Below, in pieces: positions 1-6,917 of a stretch of 19,805 nt of DNA (position 1 is the stretch's first letter; every line of letters begins with the position of its first letter). The notes under the pieces were generated by a model. The model ran no database searches. It was given only the letters and a program-made list of their open reading frames with translations, and had not been told where the DNA came from. This DNA is from CAZVED01 sp964626205 (GTDB taxonomy: Bacteria; Patescibacteriota; Patescibacteriia; SG8-24), in NCBI GenBank assembly GCA_964626205.1, contig CAZVED010000015.1:1-19805 (forward strand), read 5' to 3'. A program made the position numbers and the translations under genes.

Positions 1-74
1 TCGGGGATCGTCTAATGGTAGGACAGCGGCCTTTGAAGCCGTGAATCATGGTTCGAATCCATGTCCCCGAACCA
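1..74 (+). tRNA. tRNA-Gln (anticodon UUG), CCA encoded
   Basis: The sequence folds as a complete cloverleaf. The 7-bp acceptor stem TCGGGGA (1-7) pairs with TCCCCGA before A and CCA (72-74). The anticodon stem GCGGC (26-30) pairs with GCCGT, and the 7-base loop CTTTGAA places anticodon TTG at 33-35, which reads CAA and CAG glutamine codons. The T arm is CATGG-TTCGAAT-CCATG. The 3' CCA is in the DNA. The gene starts on the first base of the window, so its promoter is not visible. It is followed at once by a strong hairpin terminator. Confidence 0.96.
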
Positions 75-103
75 AAAACACTCCTGCATGCAGGAGTGTT
101 TTT
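74..103. terminator. Bidirectional intrinsic terminator
   Basis: A perfect 15-bp inverted repeat (arms 74-88 and 89-103) starts with AAAAA and ends with TTTTT, so it has a U-tract on both strands. It can end the tRNA-Gln transcript on plus and the ligase-peptidase operon on minus, whose last stop codon lies 10 bases away. Confidence 0.85.
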
Positions 104-112
104 ATTTCCACG

Positions 113-1249
113 TTATCGCGCAACAACACCTCGCCGCCCAGGCAACGGCAGCGGTACCTGTACCGCAGGCGTGCGTCGCAGGGGCGGGAAGCGGTTTCCA
201 TGCGGCGTCGCCATGCGTTCTTGTGTAAGCGCAGCGACAAAGGCGTCCGCCCCTGCGACATATCTGCCGAGTGCGCCGCCGACACGCTCGGCGTAGGCGC
301 GGAACGCTGGTGCGTTGAGCAGGAGGCCGATGACGAATCGTGCGTACGTGAAGCCGAGGTGCTTCGCGCCGCGTCCGAGGAAGTCGTTCTTGGCGAGCAC
401 GGGTTCGCCGTTCACTTCGAGCACGGTGGCACTCGTACCGCGGACACGGAGGTCGATACGGCTCAGATGTTTGCATCCGAGCGCCTCATGCGACCGTCGT
501 GCCATGTCGCGGACGGTCCGCCCTGCGGCATCGCTGATGCGCGGAGGGATATGGAGCGCGTTCCGGAGCGTGCGGTTCTTCGTCACGAAGTCGTAGATGG
601 GGCCGTCGTAGGCGATTTCGACCGGCGTGAGCACGACGGTCGTGCCGCAGAGGCTAACGCAGGGGACCGTGACTTCGGTGCCGGGGACGTAGGCTTCCAC
701 GATCGTGTCACCGCACGCGGCGCGGATCTCGGCAACGTGCTTCAGGGTTTCCGTGGTACCCGTCGCGACGACGACATTAGCGCTCGATGAGCCGAGGTTA
801 TCCTTCACGACGACGGTCGGACCGTGGTAGGCGAGGAAACGTCGGATTTCGATGTCGATGTCCTGTGGTGCGGCATCAGCGGCAACGAAGACGTTCGGTG
901 GTGCAGGGATGCCAGCATCGATAAGCCGTGCGCTCGTCGCGCGTTTGTCGCGCGCAAGGCGGTAGGCATCGTCGCTTTGCCCGATACGCGGGATGCCGAG
1001 GCGTTCTGCGGCTGCGAAGAAGCGTTCGCGCCGCTTTCGGTCCGCGCAATGGGAGTTGATGACGAGCAGCATGTCCGTCCCCGGAAGGTCGGCAGGGTCG
1101 GCGATGTTGAGGTCGAAGACGCGGATGCCAAGCTGGTAGTGCGCGAGGACACGGGAGATATCGCTGACGGCTTGTCGGTCCGGTGCGGTTTCGGCGCCGT
1201 TGCCTCCGGTGACGAGCCCGACGGTGAATACAGGAGTGGTGTTCCGCAT
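113..1249 (-). CDS. ATP-grasp ligase, Ddl-like (divergent)
   Basis: A 378-residue ATP-grasp protein related to D-Ala-D-Ala ligase. Visible motifs are a glycine-rich ATP loop with its lysine (VVVKDNLGSSSANVV), the adenine-binding acidic segment (TIVEAYVPGTEVTV), and the metal-binding end (RIDLRV, then TVLEVNGEP). Canonical Ddl has an E-V-N-T-x-P-G-like signature there; this protein has EVNGEPVLAKND, so its acceptor substrate may not be D-Ala. The N-terminus (VGLVTGGNGAETAPDR) also lacks the usual Ddl GGxSxERExS motif. The last ~30 residues are proline- and arginine-rich and look disordered. It is the third gene of an operon, 3 bases after the C39-like peptidase, with no clear Shine-Dalgarno, which suggests translational coupling. 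The ATP-grasp fold is clear; the substrate is unknown. Confidence 0.85.
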   Translation of the reverse strand: MRNTTPVFTVGLVTGGNGAETAPDRQAVSDISRVLAHYQLGIRVFDLNIADPADLPGTDMLLVINSHCADRKRRERFFAAAERLGIPRIGQSDDAYRLARDKRATSARLIDAGIPAPPNVFVAADAAPQDIDIEIRRFLAYHGPTVVVKDNLGSSSANVVVATGTTETLKHVAEIRAACGDTIVEAYVPGTEVTVPCVSLCGTTVVLTPVEIAYDGPIYDFVTKNRTLRNALHIPPRISDAAGRTVRDMARRSHEALGCKHLSRIDLRVRGTSATVLEVNGEPVLAKNDFLGRGAKHLGFTYARFVIGLLLNAPAFRAYAERVGGALGRYVAGADAFVAALTQERMATPHGNRFPPLRRTPAVQVPLPLPGRRGVVAR

Positions 1250-1252
1250 AGG

Positions 1253-1876
1253 TCAGGAGAGCAGGATGACGTTACCGCGTCTGGAGAACGCGGTAAGGAA
1301 GCGGTTGGTGTCGATGCGCATCGACGGAGCTTCATAGGCGGCGTCGGAGGAGGGGTGGTGCACGAGGAGCTCCGTCACGACGCCGTCCTTCACGGTCGCG
1401 CCATGGATGAGCACGAGATGTCCGCCAGGGGCGTTTTTGGGAGCGACCTCGAACCCGACTGCGACCGAGGCGATGACAAGACCACCCTCTGCGATGTGGC
1501 GGGCGATGACGCTCAGGTCCTTACCGACGGAGCGGCAGGTCGCGCGCATACTGTGATATGTGGCGAGGTCAGCGAGACCGCGATGGATCCAGCCGACATC
1601 TTCGCGGTAGGCATCGAGCACGAGACCTTCGTTCAGCAATTGTCTGAGCGACACGTCGGCGTGCTTGAGCGCGGCGATGGCCATCTTGATGCAGGCGATG
1701 CCGCATCCACGCTTCGACCAATATGCCGCGTCCGTGGCATCAGGAAACCCTTCGGTATCACGATTTTCCGCATGGAGCCGCTGCGAATGGAATGGGACTT
1801 CGCCGGGGAATCGGACTTCGCCGTCTGCGAGTGGTGGCATGAGTCGGAACAGCTGTCGGAGCAGACGCCATGTCAT
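1253..1876 (-). CDS. C39-like papain-fold cysteine peptidase
   Basis: A 207-residue protein with the layout of Peptidase_C39_2 domains. The segment VPFHSQ supplies a probable oxyanion glutamine (Q32). W53-SKRGCGIACIKM contains the candidate nucleophile C58 at the start of a helix. GGHLVLIHG contributes the candidate histidine (H153), and HHPSSD a downstream acidic residue. There is no signal peptide, although the first dozen residues are basic and hydrophobic. It overlaps the upstream ligase gene by 4 bases (ATGA) and is followed 3 bases later by a second ATP-grasp gene, so the three should be co-expressed. Known C39 peptidases cut double-glycine leaders or act as general cysteine peptidases. 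No precursor peptide or ABC transporter is visible here, so the substrate is not known. Confidence 0.75.
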   Translation of the reverse strand: MTWRLLRQLFRLMPPLADGEVRFPGEVPFHSQRLHAENRDTEGFPDATDAAYWSKRGCGIACIKMAIAALKHADVSLRQLLNEGLVLDAYREDVGWIHRGLADLATYHSMRATCRSVGKDLSVIARHIAEGGLVIASVAVGFEVAPKNAPGGHLVLIHGATVKDGVVTELLVHHPSSDAAYEAPSMRIDTNRFLTAFSRRGNVILLS

Positions 1877-2799
1877 ACACGAGCGCCGTCATGTCGCGCG
1901 GCATCGAGAAGCCAAGCGAGCAGGCCGAAGAACGACATGCCGCCAAGCGCGGCGCAGGTGACGAGGTTGCTGCTTGGGTACATGCCGGGAATACCGTTCG
2001 CTTCGAGGAAGAAGAGCTCGCCACGCGGCGTTTCGATGATATCGAAGCGGGCCGCGCCACGCAGACCGATGGTGCGCATGAGGAGCACTGCTTGTTCGGC
2101 GATAGCGTCGGCGTGGTCGCCCGCGTAGGGGACGACGCGAGCGAAACCGTCCTCGTACTTGCTCTGTTCGTCGTAGTACTCTTTTGCGTTGAGAAGAATC
2201 TCGACAGCCGGCAACGGGATGATATCGCCGTCACACTCGAGCACGCCGACTGAGAGACTTCGCCCCTCTACGAACGCTTCCGTGAAGTACCCGGGCTTGT
2301 CCGTGGTCGGACGATCGTCGACTTCCATGCCGATGCTGCCTCCGCCGTCGCGTCGCTTGTGGATGTAGCGTCCGGTCGGCGATACAGCGTTCTCTCCGGA
2401 GGGAGGTGTCAGAAGCCCGAGGTCGCGGACAACAGCTTTGAAGAACGGCTTATGCATGGCGATGGAGGAAGCTGCGGTTCCAGAGAACGCGTAAGGGATG
2501 CCCAAGCGGTCGAGGATCGCGGCAATGCGACCATCTTCGCCGGCGCCACCGTGGAGGCAGCTCAGGACGAGGTCGGTTCCTGCGAGTGCTGCGGCGAGAT
2601 CTGTTTCCGCGGGATCGATGCTGTGTGGTGTGATGCCGTGAGCTTCGAGCTCTTCTGCGACGGCGGCGCCGGTATGCAAGGATGCCTCCCGTTCCTCGGA
2701 GTCTCCGCCGACAAGGAGGGCGATACGTTGCGAGCGGAGATGCTCGGTAAGACTATCCAGGCCTTCGAGAAACGCGTGAATGCGCGGATTTTGGTGCAT
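1873..2799 (-). CDS. ddl: D-alanine-D-alanine ligase
   Basis: This cytoplasmic enzyme joins two D-alanines, using ATP, for the peptidoglycan stem peptide. The 308-residue length is normal for the family. The N-terminal domain carries GGDSEEREASLHTG (31-44) and CLHGGAGEDG (81-90), both Ddl signatures. The ATP-grasp part shows HKRRDGGGSIGMEV (147-160) as the phosphate loop and TEAFVEGR (173-180). FDIIET followed by FFLEANGIPGMYPSSN (263-278) holds the Mg2+ ligands E266 and N268 and the substrate-binding PG..PSS region. It is the first gene of the minus operon and overlaps the peptidase gene by ATGA. No Shine-Dalgarno precedes the ATG. A TTGACA-like -35 box on the minus strand lies at 2867-2862, but I cannot find a convincing -10. 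Confidence 0.9.
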   Translation of the reverse strand: MHQNPRIHAFLEGLDSLTEHLRSQRIALLVGGDSEEREASLHTGAAVAEELEAHGITPHSIDPAETDLAAALAGTDLVLSCLHGGAGEDGRIAAILDRLGIPYAFSGTAASSIAMHKPFFKAVVRDLGLLTPPSGENAVSPTGRYIHKRRDGGGSIGMEVDDRPTTDKPGYFTEAFVEGRSLSVGVLECDGDIIPLPAVEILLNAKEYYDEQSKYEDGFARVVPYAGDHADAIAEQAVLLMRTIGLRGAARFDIIETPRGELFFLEANGIPGMYPSSNLVTCAALGGMSFFGLLAWLLDAARHDGARV

Positions 2800-2875
2800 A
2801 AGTGTCGTTGATTACGGGAGTGAGATGCAGACGGGCCGAAGCTGCATCACAGGCAGAAATATGTCAAATCCGGCA

Positions 2876-2903
2876 TTGACTTCCGCCGCCATCGCGCTAC
2901 CGT
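2876..2903 (+). promoter_or_regulatory. Promoter of glutamate dehydrogenase gene
   Basis: TTGACT (2876-2881) is followed after 16 bases by TACCGT (2898-2903). The same CATTGAC -35 context occurs before two other genes in this window. The intergenic stretch 2800-2934 is divergent: on minus, TTGACA at 2867-2862 may be the -35 box of the ligase operon, so the two -35 boxes would sit back to back. Confidence 0.55.
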
Positions 2904-2934
2904 GCAGTCAGGTCTTTCACAGGAGTCAGAAGGT

Positions 2935-4191
2935 ATGGAAAACCTGAATCCGTTCCAAATCGTCCAGATGCAGTTCGATGGGGCGGCTGGGCGGATCGGC
3001 CTGCCGGAATGGCACCGCCAAGTGCTCAAGACCCCCAACCGCAACATTTCCGTGGATTTCCCCGTGCGCATGGACGACGGGTCCATCCGCATGTTCACCG
3101 GGTATCGCGTGCAGCACAACAACACGCGCGGCCCGTACAAGGGCGGTATCCGGTACGACGTCGCGGTGAACCTTGATGAGGTCAAGGCGCTCGCGTCGTG
3201 GATGACGTGGAAGACCGCGCTCGTCGATGTTCCGTTCGGCGGAGCAAAGGGCGGTATCGCCTGCGACCCTCATCGGCTGAGTCGCGGGGAGCTGGAGCGC
3301 GTGACACGCAGGTTCACGTATGAGATTGCGGACATCATCGGGCCCGACACCGACATTCCCGCGCCGGACGTCGGCACGGATGCCAGCGTCATGGCGTGGA
3401 TGCTCGATGCGTACAGCATGCACCACCGCCGCGACGAGTTCGGTGTGGTGACCGGGAAGCCCATCAGTCTCGGCGGAAGCCATGGGCGCCTCGCGTCGAC
3501 CGGACGCGGAGTGACGCAGTGCGTCATGGACGTCGTTCGCGCGCACGGAGAGGATCCGGTCGGAATGACCGTGGCCATCCAAGGGTACGGCAAGGTCGGT
3601 GGCTGGGCCGCGCGTCTGCTCGCCGCGCAAGGCGTCCGCATCGTCGCGGTGAGCGACGTGTCGGCAGCGATCGCCGATCCCAACGGAATCGACATCGCCG
3701 CGCTCGACACGTTCCTTGCGCGACCAGAGAGGCCGACGTTGAAAGACGTGCCGTTCGCGACGGTCCTGCCGACACGAGAAGCGCTGTTCGCTGTCGAGGC
3801 GGATATCCTCATTCCCGCGGTAGGGGAGAACACCATCAGGCTCGCGAATGCGGACGTCATCCGAGCGCGGTACATCGTGGAAGGTGCTAACGGACCAACG
3901 ACGCCAGATGCGGACACGATCCTCGACGCGAAAGGCGTTGTCGTGGTTCCGGACATCCTCGCGAATTCCGGCGGCGTCATCGTCTCGTACTACGAGTGGG
4001 TGCAGAACACCCAGCGCGAGCAATGGGACGAAGCACGCGTCAACGCGAAACTCGCCGAGAAGCTCGGTGTCGCAGTGAACAAGGTCCTCGAGCTCGCGCG
4101 TTCAGAGCGCGTCTCCCTTCGCACGGCCGCGTACATGATCGCCATCGGCAGCGTCGCCGAGGCGTCGCGTCTTCGCGGCTTCCTGTCCTGA
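2935..4191 (+). CDS. gdhA: Glutamate dehydrogenase (Glu/Leu/Phe/Val family)
   Basis: The enzyme reversibly interconverts glutamate with 2-oxoglutarate and ammonia using NAD(P). The ATG at 2935 is preferred over a GTG at 2902 because AGGAG (2921-2925) lies 9 bases before it. This gives 418 residues, the normal length. The substrate domain has GPYKGGIRY (K69), K93, PFGGAKGGI with catalytic K105, and PAPDVGT with catalytic D145. The Rossmann domain has AIQGYGKVGG (214-223), followed by the family blocks EGANGPTTPDAD and PDILANSGGVIVSYYEWVQN. The protein is complete. It is a monocistronic unit with its own promoter and a strong terminator. The choice between NAD and NADP, and between glutamate and branched amino acids, cannot be made by eye. 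Confidence 0.93.
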   Translation: MENLNPFQIVQMQFDGAAGRIGLPEWHRQVLKTPNRNISVDFPVRMDDGSIRMFTGYRVQHNNTRGPYKGGIRYDVAVNLDEVKALASWMTWKTALVDVPFGGAKGGIACDPHRLSRGELERVTRRFTYEIADIIGPDTDIPAPDVGTDASVMAWMLDAYSMHHRRDEFGVVTGKPISLGGSHGRLASTGRGVTQCVMDVVRAHGEDPVGMTVAIQGYGKVGGWAARLLAAQGVRIVAVSDVSAAIADPNGIDIAALDTFLARPERPTLKDVPFATVLPTREALFAVEADILIPAVGENTIRLANADVIRARYIVEGANGPTTPDADTILDAKGVVVVPDILANSGGVIVSYYEWVQNTQREQWDEARVNAKLAEKLGVAVNKVLELARSERVSLRTAAYMIAIGSVAEASRLRGFLS

Positions 4192-4205
4192 ATGTTGTTC
4201 TGCAT

Positions 4206-4235
4206 AACCGTCCGGCATCACGCCGGACGGTTTTT
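4206..4235 (+). terminator. Intrinsic terminator after gdhA
   Basis: A perfect 11-bp stem, AACCGTCCGGC (4206-4216) with GCCGGACGGTT (4222-4232), encloses loop ATCAC and runs into TTTTT. It begins 14 bases after the dehydrogenase stop. Confidence 0.9.
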
Positions 4236-4316
4236 CGTATGGTGGTGTATGCTCCCGCGGTTGTCTCAGGTATCATGACGGCAGTACGCATCATCATTCA
4301 CGTCACCTCGACCGCC

Positions 4317-5222
4317 ATGCAACGCATCGTCCCGCATCTCTGGTTCGACACCCAAGCGAAAGAAGCCGCGGAATTTTATGCGACCGTCTTTCCGGAGTCT
4401 TCGGTCACGAACGTCGCCACGCTGCACGACACGCCGTCCGGTGATACGGATGTCGTCTCGTTCCGCGTGTGGGGTCACGAGTTCATGGCCATTAGCGCGG
4501 GTCCATACTTCAAAATAAACCCGTCGATCTCGTTCATGGTCAATTTCGACCCGTCGCGCATGGAGAACGCGCAAGAACAGCTGGATGCGATCTGGGCGAA
4601 GCTCTCCGATGGCGGCAAGGCGCTCATGCCGCTCGACACATACCCCTTCAGCAAGCGGTACGGTTGGATTGAGGACAAGTACGGCGTCTCGTGGCAGCTC
4701 ATCCTGACGGATCCGGAAGGGGAGCCGCGTCCGACCATCGTCCCGTCGATGCTGTTTGTTGGCGATGTCGTCGGGAAAGCTGAGGAAGCCATGGGGTTCT
4801 ATCTTTCGATTTTCAAGGACGCCAAGCAGGGCATCATTGCGCGGTATCCTGATGGCATGGAACCGGACAAGGCAGGAACTATCATGTTCGAGGACTTCCA
4901 GCTTGAAGGTCAGTGGTTCGCGGCCATGGATAGCGCTCGCATGCACGAGTTCGGGTTTAGCGAAGCCGTTTCGTTGCTCGTGCGCTGCGACACGCAAGAG
5001 GAGATCGACCGCTACTGGGACGCGCTTTCCGCGGTACCCGAGTCCGAGCAGTGCGGTTGGCTTAAGGACAAGTACGGTGTCTCGTGGCAGATTTCTCCGA
5101 CGATCATGGACGAGATGATGGCGAGCGGTGATAAGGAAAAAGTCGCCCGTGTCACGAAGGCGTTCCTTGCGATGAAGAAGTTCGATATCGCGGAGCTGCA
5201 GCGCGCGTACGACGGAGCGTGA
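4317..5222 (+). CDS. Two-domain PhnB/3-dmu-9_3-mt VOC-fold protein
   Basis: A 301-residue protein built from two copies of a vicinal-oxygen-chelate type domain of the PhnB/'3-demethylubiquinone-9 3-methyltransferase' Pfam family. That Pfam name is historical and does not imply methyltransferase activity. Repeat 1 (about 1-135) starts VPHLWFDTQAKEAAEFY and ends GWIEDKYGVSWQL. Repeat 2 (about 140-275) has MLFVGDVVGKAEEAMGFY and ends GWLKDKYGVSWQI. A helical C-terminal tail follows. The start at 4317 fits the family N-terminus; an in-frame ATG at 4275 would add 14 residues. A -10-like TATCAT lies at 4271-4276. The gene converges on a small minus-strand gene only 11 bases away, with no terminator between them. 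The substrate is unknown. Confidence 0.82.
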   Translation: MQRIVPHLWFDTQAKEAAEFYATVFPESSVTNVATLHDTPSGDTDVVSFRVWGHEFMAISAGPYFKINPSISFMVNFDPSRMENAQEQLDAIWAKLSDGGKALMPLDTYPFSKRYGWIEDKYGVSWQLILTDPEGEPRPTIVPSMLFVGDVVGKAEEAMGFYLSIFKDAKQGIIARYPDGMEPDKAGTIMFEDFQLEGQWFAAMDSARMHEFGFSEAVSLLVRCDTQEEIDRYWDALSAVPESEQCGWLKDKYGVSWQISPTIMDEMMASGDKEKVARVTKAFLAMKKFDIAELQRAYDGA

Positions 5223-5233
5223 TGATGTACCGC

Positions 5234-5437
5234 TTACCTCCGCAGTAAGTACCGTAGCGCGATGATGGTGGCTGCCGTACCGAGCAAGAATGACGCCCAG
5301 AGTGCCGGTATTCCGTTCATGGCTGGAACGTAGTCCAAGAGCGTTCATAGGCCGCGGAAGATGAAGACGGACGAGATCACGAGCGTGATTTCCGCGAGCA
5401 GCTCTTTCGGATCGATGCGTTTTGAGAAGAGTCTCAT
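5234..5437 (-). pseudogene. Small membrane protein with in-frame TGA
   Basis: The frame from ATG at 5437 encodes 30 residues (starts MRLFSKRIDPKELLAE, then a hydrophobic stretch ending FIFRGL). It meets TGA at 5347-5345, then continues in the same frame for 36 residues (TLLDYVPAMNGIPALW..., a second hydrophobic stretch, ending RYLLRR) to TAA at 5236-5234. Read through, this is one 67-position protein with two probable membrane segments and a basic C-terminus. The residue at the TGA is plausibly tryptophan (TGG to TGA is one change), since a FR-x-L-W-x-L-L-D pattern would fit. Alternatives are two genes, with the second starting at ATG 5320, or a sequence error near the scaffold edge. I recall similar small proteins in Patescibacteria but cannot check. 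A TACCAT -10 box lies 9 bases before the ATG. Confidence 0.6.
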
Positions 5438-5446
5438 ACTGCTGTC

Positions 5447-5452
5447 ATGGTA
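5447..5452 (-). promoter_or_regulatory. -10 box of the small membrane protein gene
   Basis: TACCAT on minus ends 9 bases before the ATG at 5437, so transcription should begin within about three bases of the start codon. The -35 box would fall inside the N gap. The context GCTACCATGACAGCAGT closely matches the greA promoter-start region. Confidence 0.45.
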
Positions 5453-5463
5453 GCACGGAGCGG

Positions 5464-5563
5464 NNNNNNNNNNNNNNNNNNNNNNNNNNNNNNNNNNNNN
5501 NNNNNNNNNNNNNNNNNNNNNNNNNNNNNNNNNNNNNNNNNNNNNNNNNNNNNNNNNNNNNNN
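5464..5563. other. Scaffold gap (100 N)
   Basis: Exactly 100 N bases, the usual placeholder for a gap of unknown size. It removes the 3' end of the AstE-like gene and the upstream promoter part of the small membrane protein gene. Any reading frame crossing it is not real. Confidence 0.98.
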
Positions 5564-6231
5564 CGCGTGAATGCGAAGTGTTCGCTCCGTTTCTTGCGGA
5601 AGGACGTCAGGCGCAGATGACGCTGGAGGTGCAATGGCGCAGGGACGGACGTTTCCACGCAGCCGAAACGCGCGAGGAACGCGGTCGCGACGCGCATGCC
5701 GAGGTCGAGGAACAGGTCTGGTCGTTCGATGCTGCCGAGTTCCACGCAGACGGCAGATTTTCCGTTGCGGTACATATAGCCGTCCGTGCCGCCGGCTTCG
5801 GCGTCGCTGAATCCGCTCACCGCGATCGGTACGTCGAGCAGTGCGGCAATGCCGAGGCTCGGCGTCTCGCAGATAGCGAACGGCGTGGCATGTTCTGGGT
5901 CGTACGGAGATGGGTAGGAGTGGAGGTCCAAGAGCGCGTCGCACGTATCGAGCAGGTCCATGAGCTCGTCCGCTCGACGGTCTTCGTAGCAGTCCGTCCG
6001 TTCGCGTTCACGGACGAAAAGGCGGTTCATGTTTTTCGTGACGAGGCGTACGTTCGCGCCGATGGCTGGCGGGTTGGCATGGACGAGGTGAACGGTCCCG
6101 GCAGTAGGCGCAAGCTCGCGCATGAGGCGGTCGATAGTGAGGATACCGGCACGCTCGTTACCGTGGATGCCGCCGAAGATGGCGACGGTCGGTCCAGGTT
6201 TCAGACCTTTCTTGGTGATGACGTTTTGCAT
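5564..6231 (-). CDS. AstE/aspartoacylase-like zinc hydrolase, 3' truncated by gap
   Basis: A zinc-dependent deacylase/carboxypeptidase-fold protein of the succinylglutamate desuccinylase/aspartoacylase family; about 222 residues are visible. Motifs are FGGIHGNERAG (zinc ligands H23 and E26), NMNRLF (the family's N-R-x-F substrate motif), LLDLHSY (third zinc ligand) and CVELGSIERPDLF (probable catalytic glutamate). The family usually runs to about 250-330 residues, so only a C-terminal part is missing. ATG 6231 starts MQNVITKKG; ATG 6240 would add three residues. Neither has a Shine-Dalgarno. A terminator-like hairpin ends 15 bases upstream of 6240. Which acyl amino acid it hydrolyses cannot be told from the sequence. 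Confidence 0.85.
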
Positions 6232-6243
6232 AGGTGACATGAT

Positions 6244-6279
6244 GAATGAAACAAAACAGCCCTCTCAGAGGAGGGCTGT
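6244..6279 (-). terminator. Terminator or attenuator before the AstE-like gene
   Basis: A perfect 9-bp stem (ACAGCCCTC at 6256-6264 with GAGGGCTGT at 6271-6279) is followed on the minus strand by TTTTGTTTC. Plus has no T-tract, so it works on minus. It lies directly before the AstE-like start codon, so it either ends a short upstream transcript or attenuates this gene. Confidence 0.65.
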
Positions 6280-6309
6280 CGGCGACATCGTTCCTGTGGT
6301 GCGGACACG

Positions 6310-6378
6310 CTATCGCGAAGAGACCTCTCCCGAGAGAAGTCCGTCGCGCCAAGCGGAGTTTTTGCGGATGTCGATCAT
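6310..6378 (-). CDS. Possible 22-aa leader peptide
   Basis: ATG 6378 opens a 22-codon frame ending in TAG at 6312-6310; the peptide starts MIDIRKNSAWRDGLLSG. Within it lies an imperfect hairpin (GACCTCTC ... GAGAAGTC, 6322-6341). The terminator-like hairpin before the AstE-like gene follows 31 bases downstream. A weak TACGTT -10-like box is upstream. No Shine-Dalgarno is visible and length alone gives little support. It could be a leader peptide, a remnant of a larger gene, or chance. The rest of 6280-6415 holds nothing else I can support. Confidence 0.25.
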   Translation of the reverse strand: MIDIRKNSAWRDGLLSGEVSSR

Positions 6379-6415
6379 GGAGTGAACGTAGCACGAGGCC
6401 CGTACAGATGTACAG

Positions 6416-6444
6416 TTTCCGCCTCGTCGAGGCTTGGCTATACT
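6416..6444 (+). promoter_or_regulatory. Promoter of the zincin-like gene
   Basis: TTTCCG (6416-6421), a 17-base spacer, then TATACT (6439-6444). The -10 box ends 7 bases before ATG 6452, so the transcript should begin at or next to the start codon. The same TTTCCR-17-TATACT layout occurs at 11260 and 15176. Confidence 0.6.
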
Positions 6445-6451
6445 GGTCCAT

Positions 6452-6886
6452 ATGACTCACGCGGAGATTGAGGTCGTCATCGAAAAAGCCATCGCGGCAG
6501 TTCCGGAGAAATTCCGGGAACGGTTGGAGAACCTCGCTATCGTGGTGGAGGACGGTGATGAGCGTGTCGCGCGCACGGGCGAGGAGACGATCGAGTTGCC
6601 GGACGGAACGGAAGAGCTCTGCGACCTGCTCGGCATCTATGAAGGCGTCCCGCTTTCCGAGTTCGCCGGCGACCGTTCCGGCATGTTGCCGGACAAAATC
6701 ACGCTGTTTCGTGACGCCATTCTCGATGAGGCGGCGCATGCTGGCATTTCCGTGGACGAGGTCGTGCGTCATACGGTCTGGCATGAGATCGCGCACTACT
6801 TCGGATTCGATGAAGATGGTGCGCGGGAGTTGGAGACGAAGTGGGAAGACCGCTGGCACGCTACTACGGATACGTCGCCGCGTTGA
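6452..6886 (+). CDS. Zincin-like metallopeptidase (DUF1025 type)
   Basis: A 144-residue protein with the zinc-binding motif WHEIAHYFGFDE near its C-terminus, in the HExxHxxGxxD/E arrangement of the small 'Zincin_1' family. Before it come the family-like blocks IELPDGTEELCDLLGIYEG and MLPDKITLFRDAILDEA. There is no signal peptide or membrane segment, so it is cytoplasmic. The start at 6452 gives MTHAEIEVV and fits the leaderless promoter; an ATG at 6434 lies upstream of the expected transcript. The TGA stop overlaps the -35 box of the next gene. The family is widespread but its substrate is not known. Confidence 0.85.
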   Translation: MTHAEIEVVIEKAIAAVPEKFRERLENLAIVVEDGDERVARTGEETIELPDGTEELCDLLGIYEGVPLSEFAGDRSGMLPDKITLFRDAILDEAAHAGISVDEVVRHTVWHEIAHYFGFDEDGARELETKWEDRWHATTDTSPR

Positions 6887-6911
6887 CCGGAGCGCGGTCC
6901 CGGCGTACCAT
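6883..6911 (+). promoter_or_regulatory. Promoter of small VOC gene, over preceding stop codon
   Basis: TTGACC (6883-6888), an exact 17-base spacer, then TACCAT (6906-6911), ending 6 bases before ATG 6918. The -35 box contains the TGA stop of the zincin-like gene. The start codon coincides with the expected transcription start. Confidence 0.7.
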
Positions 6912-6917
6912 GCCGTC

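Noticed and set aside
1253..1876. Bacteriocin/RiPP export system around the C39-like peptidase
   Set aside because: There is no ABC transporter domain, and no short precursor with a double-glycine leader was found nearby. The peptidase stands alone between two ligases.
824..2128. Plus-strand open frame of 434 codons
   Set aside because: It is antisense across three well-supported minus-strand genes, including their junctions, and has no family motif.
4266..5348. Minus-strand open frame of 360 codons
   Set aside because: Antisense to the two-domain VOC-fold gene. Its first residues only overlap the small membrane protein gene in a different frame.
6405..6416. GTACAGATGTACAG short repeat as an operator
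   Set aside because: Only two 6-base copies near the zincin promoter, and no second site elsewhere. Too short to support.
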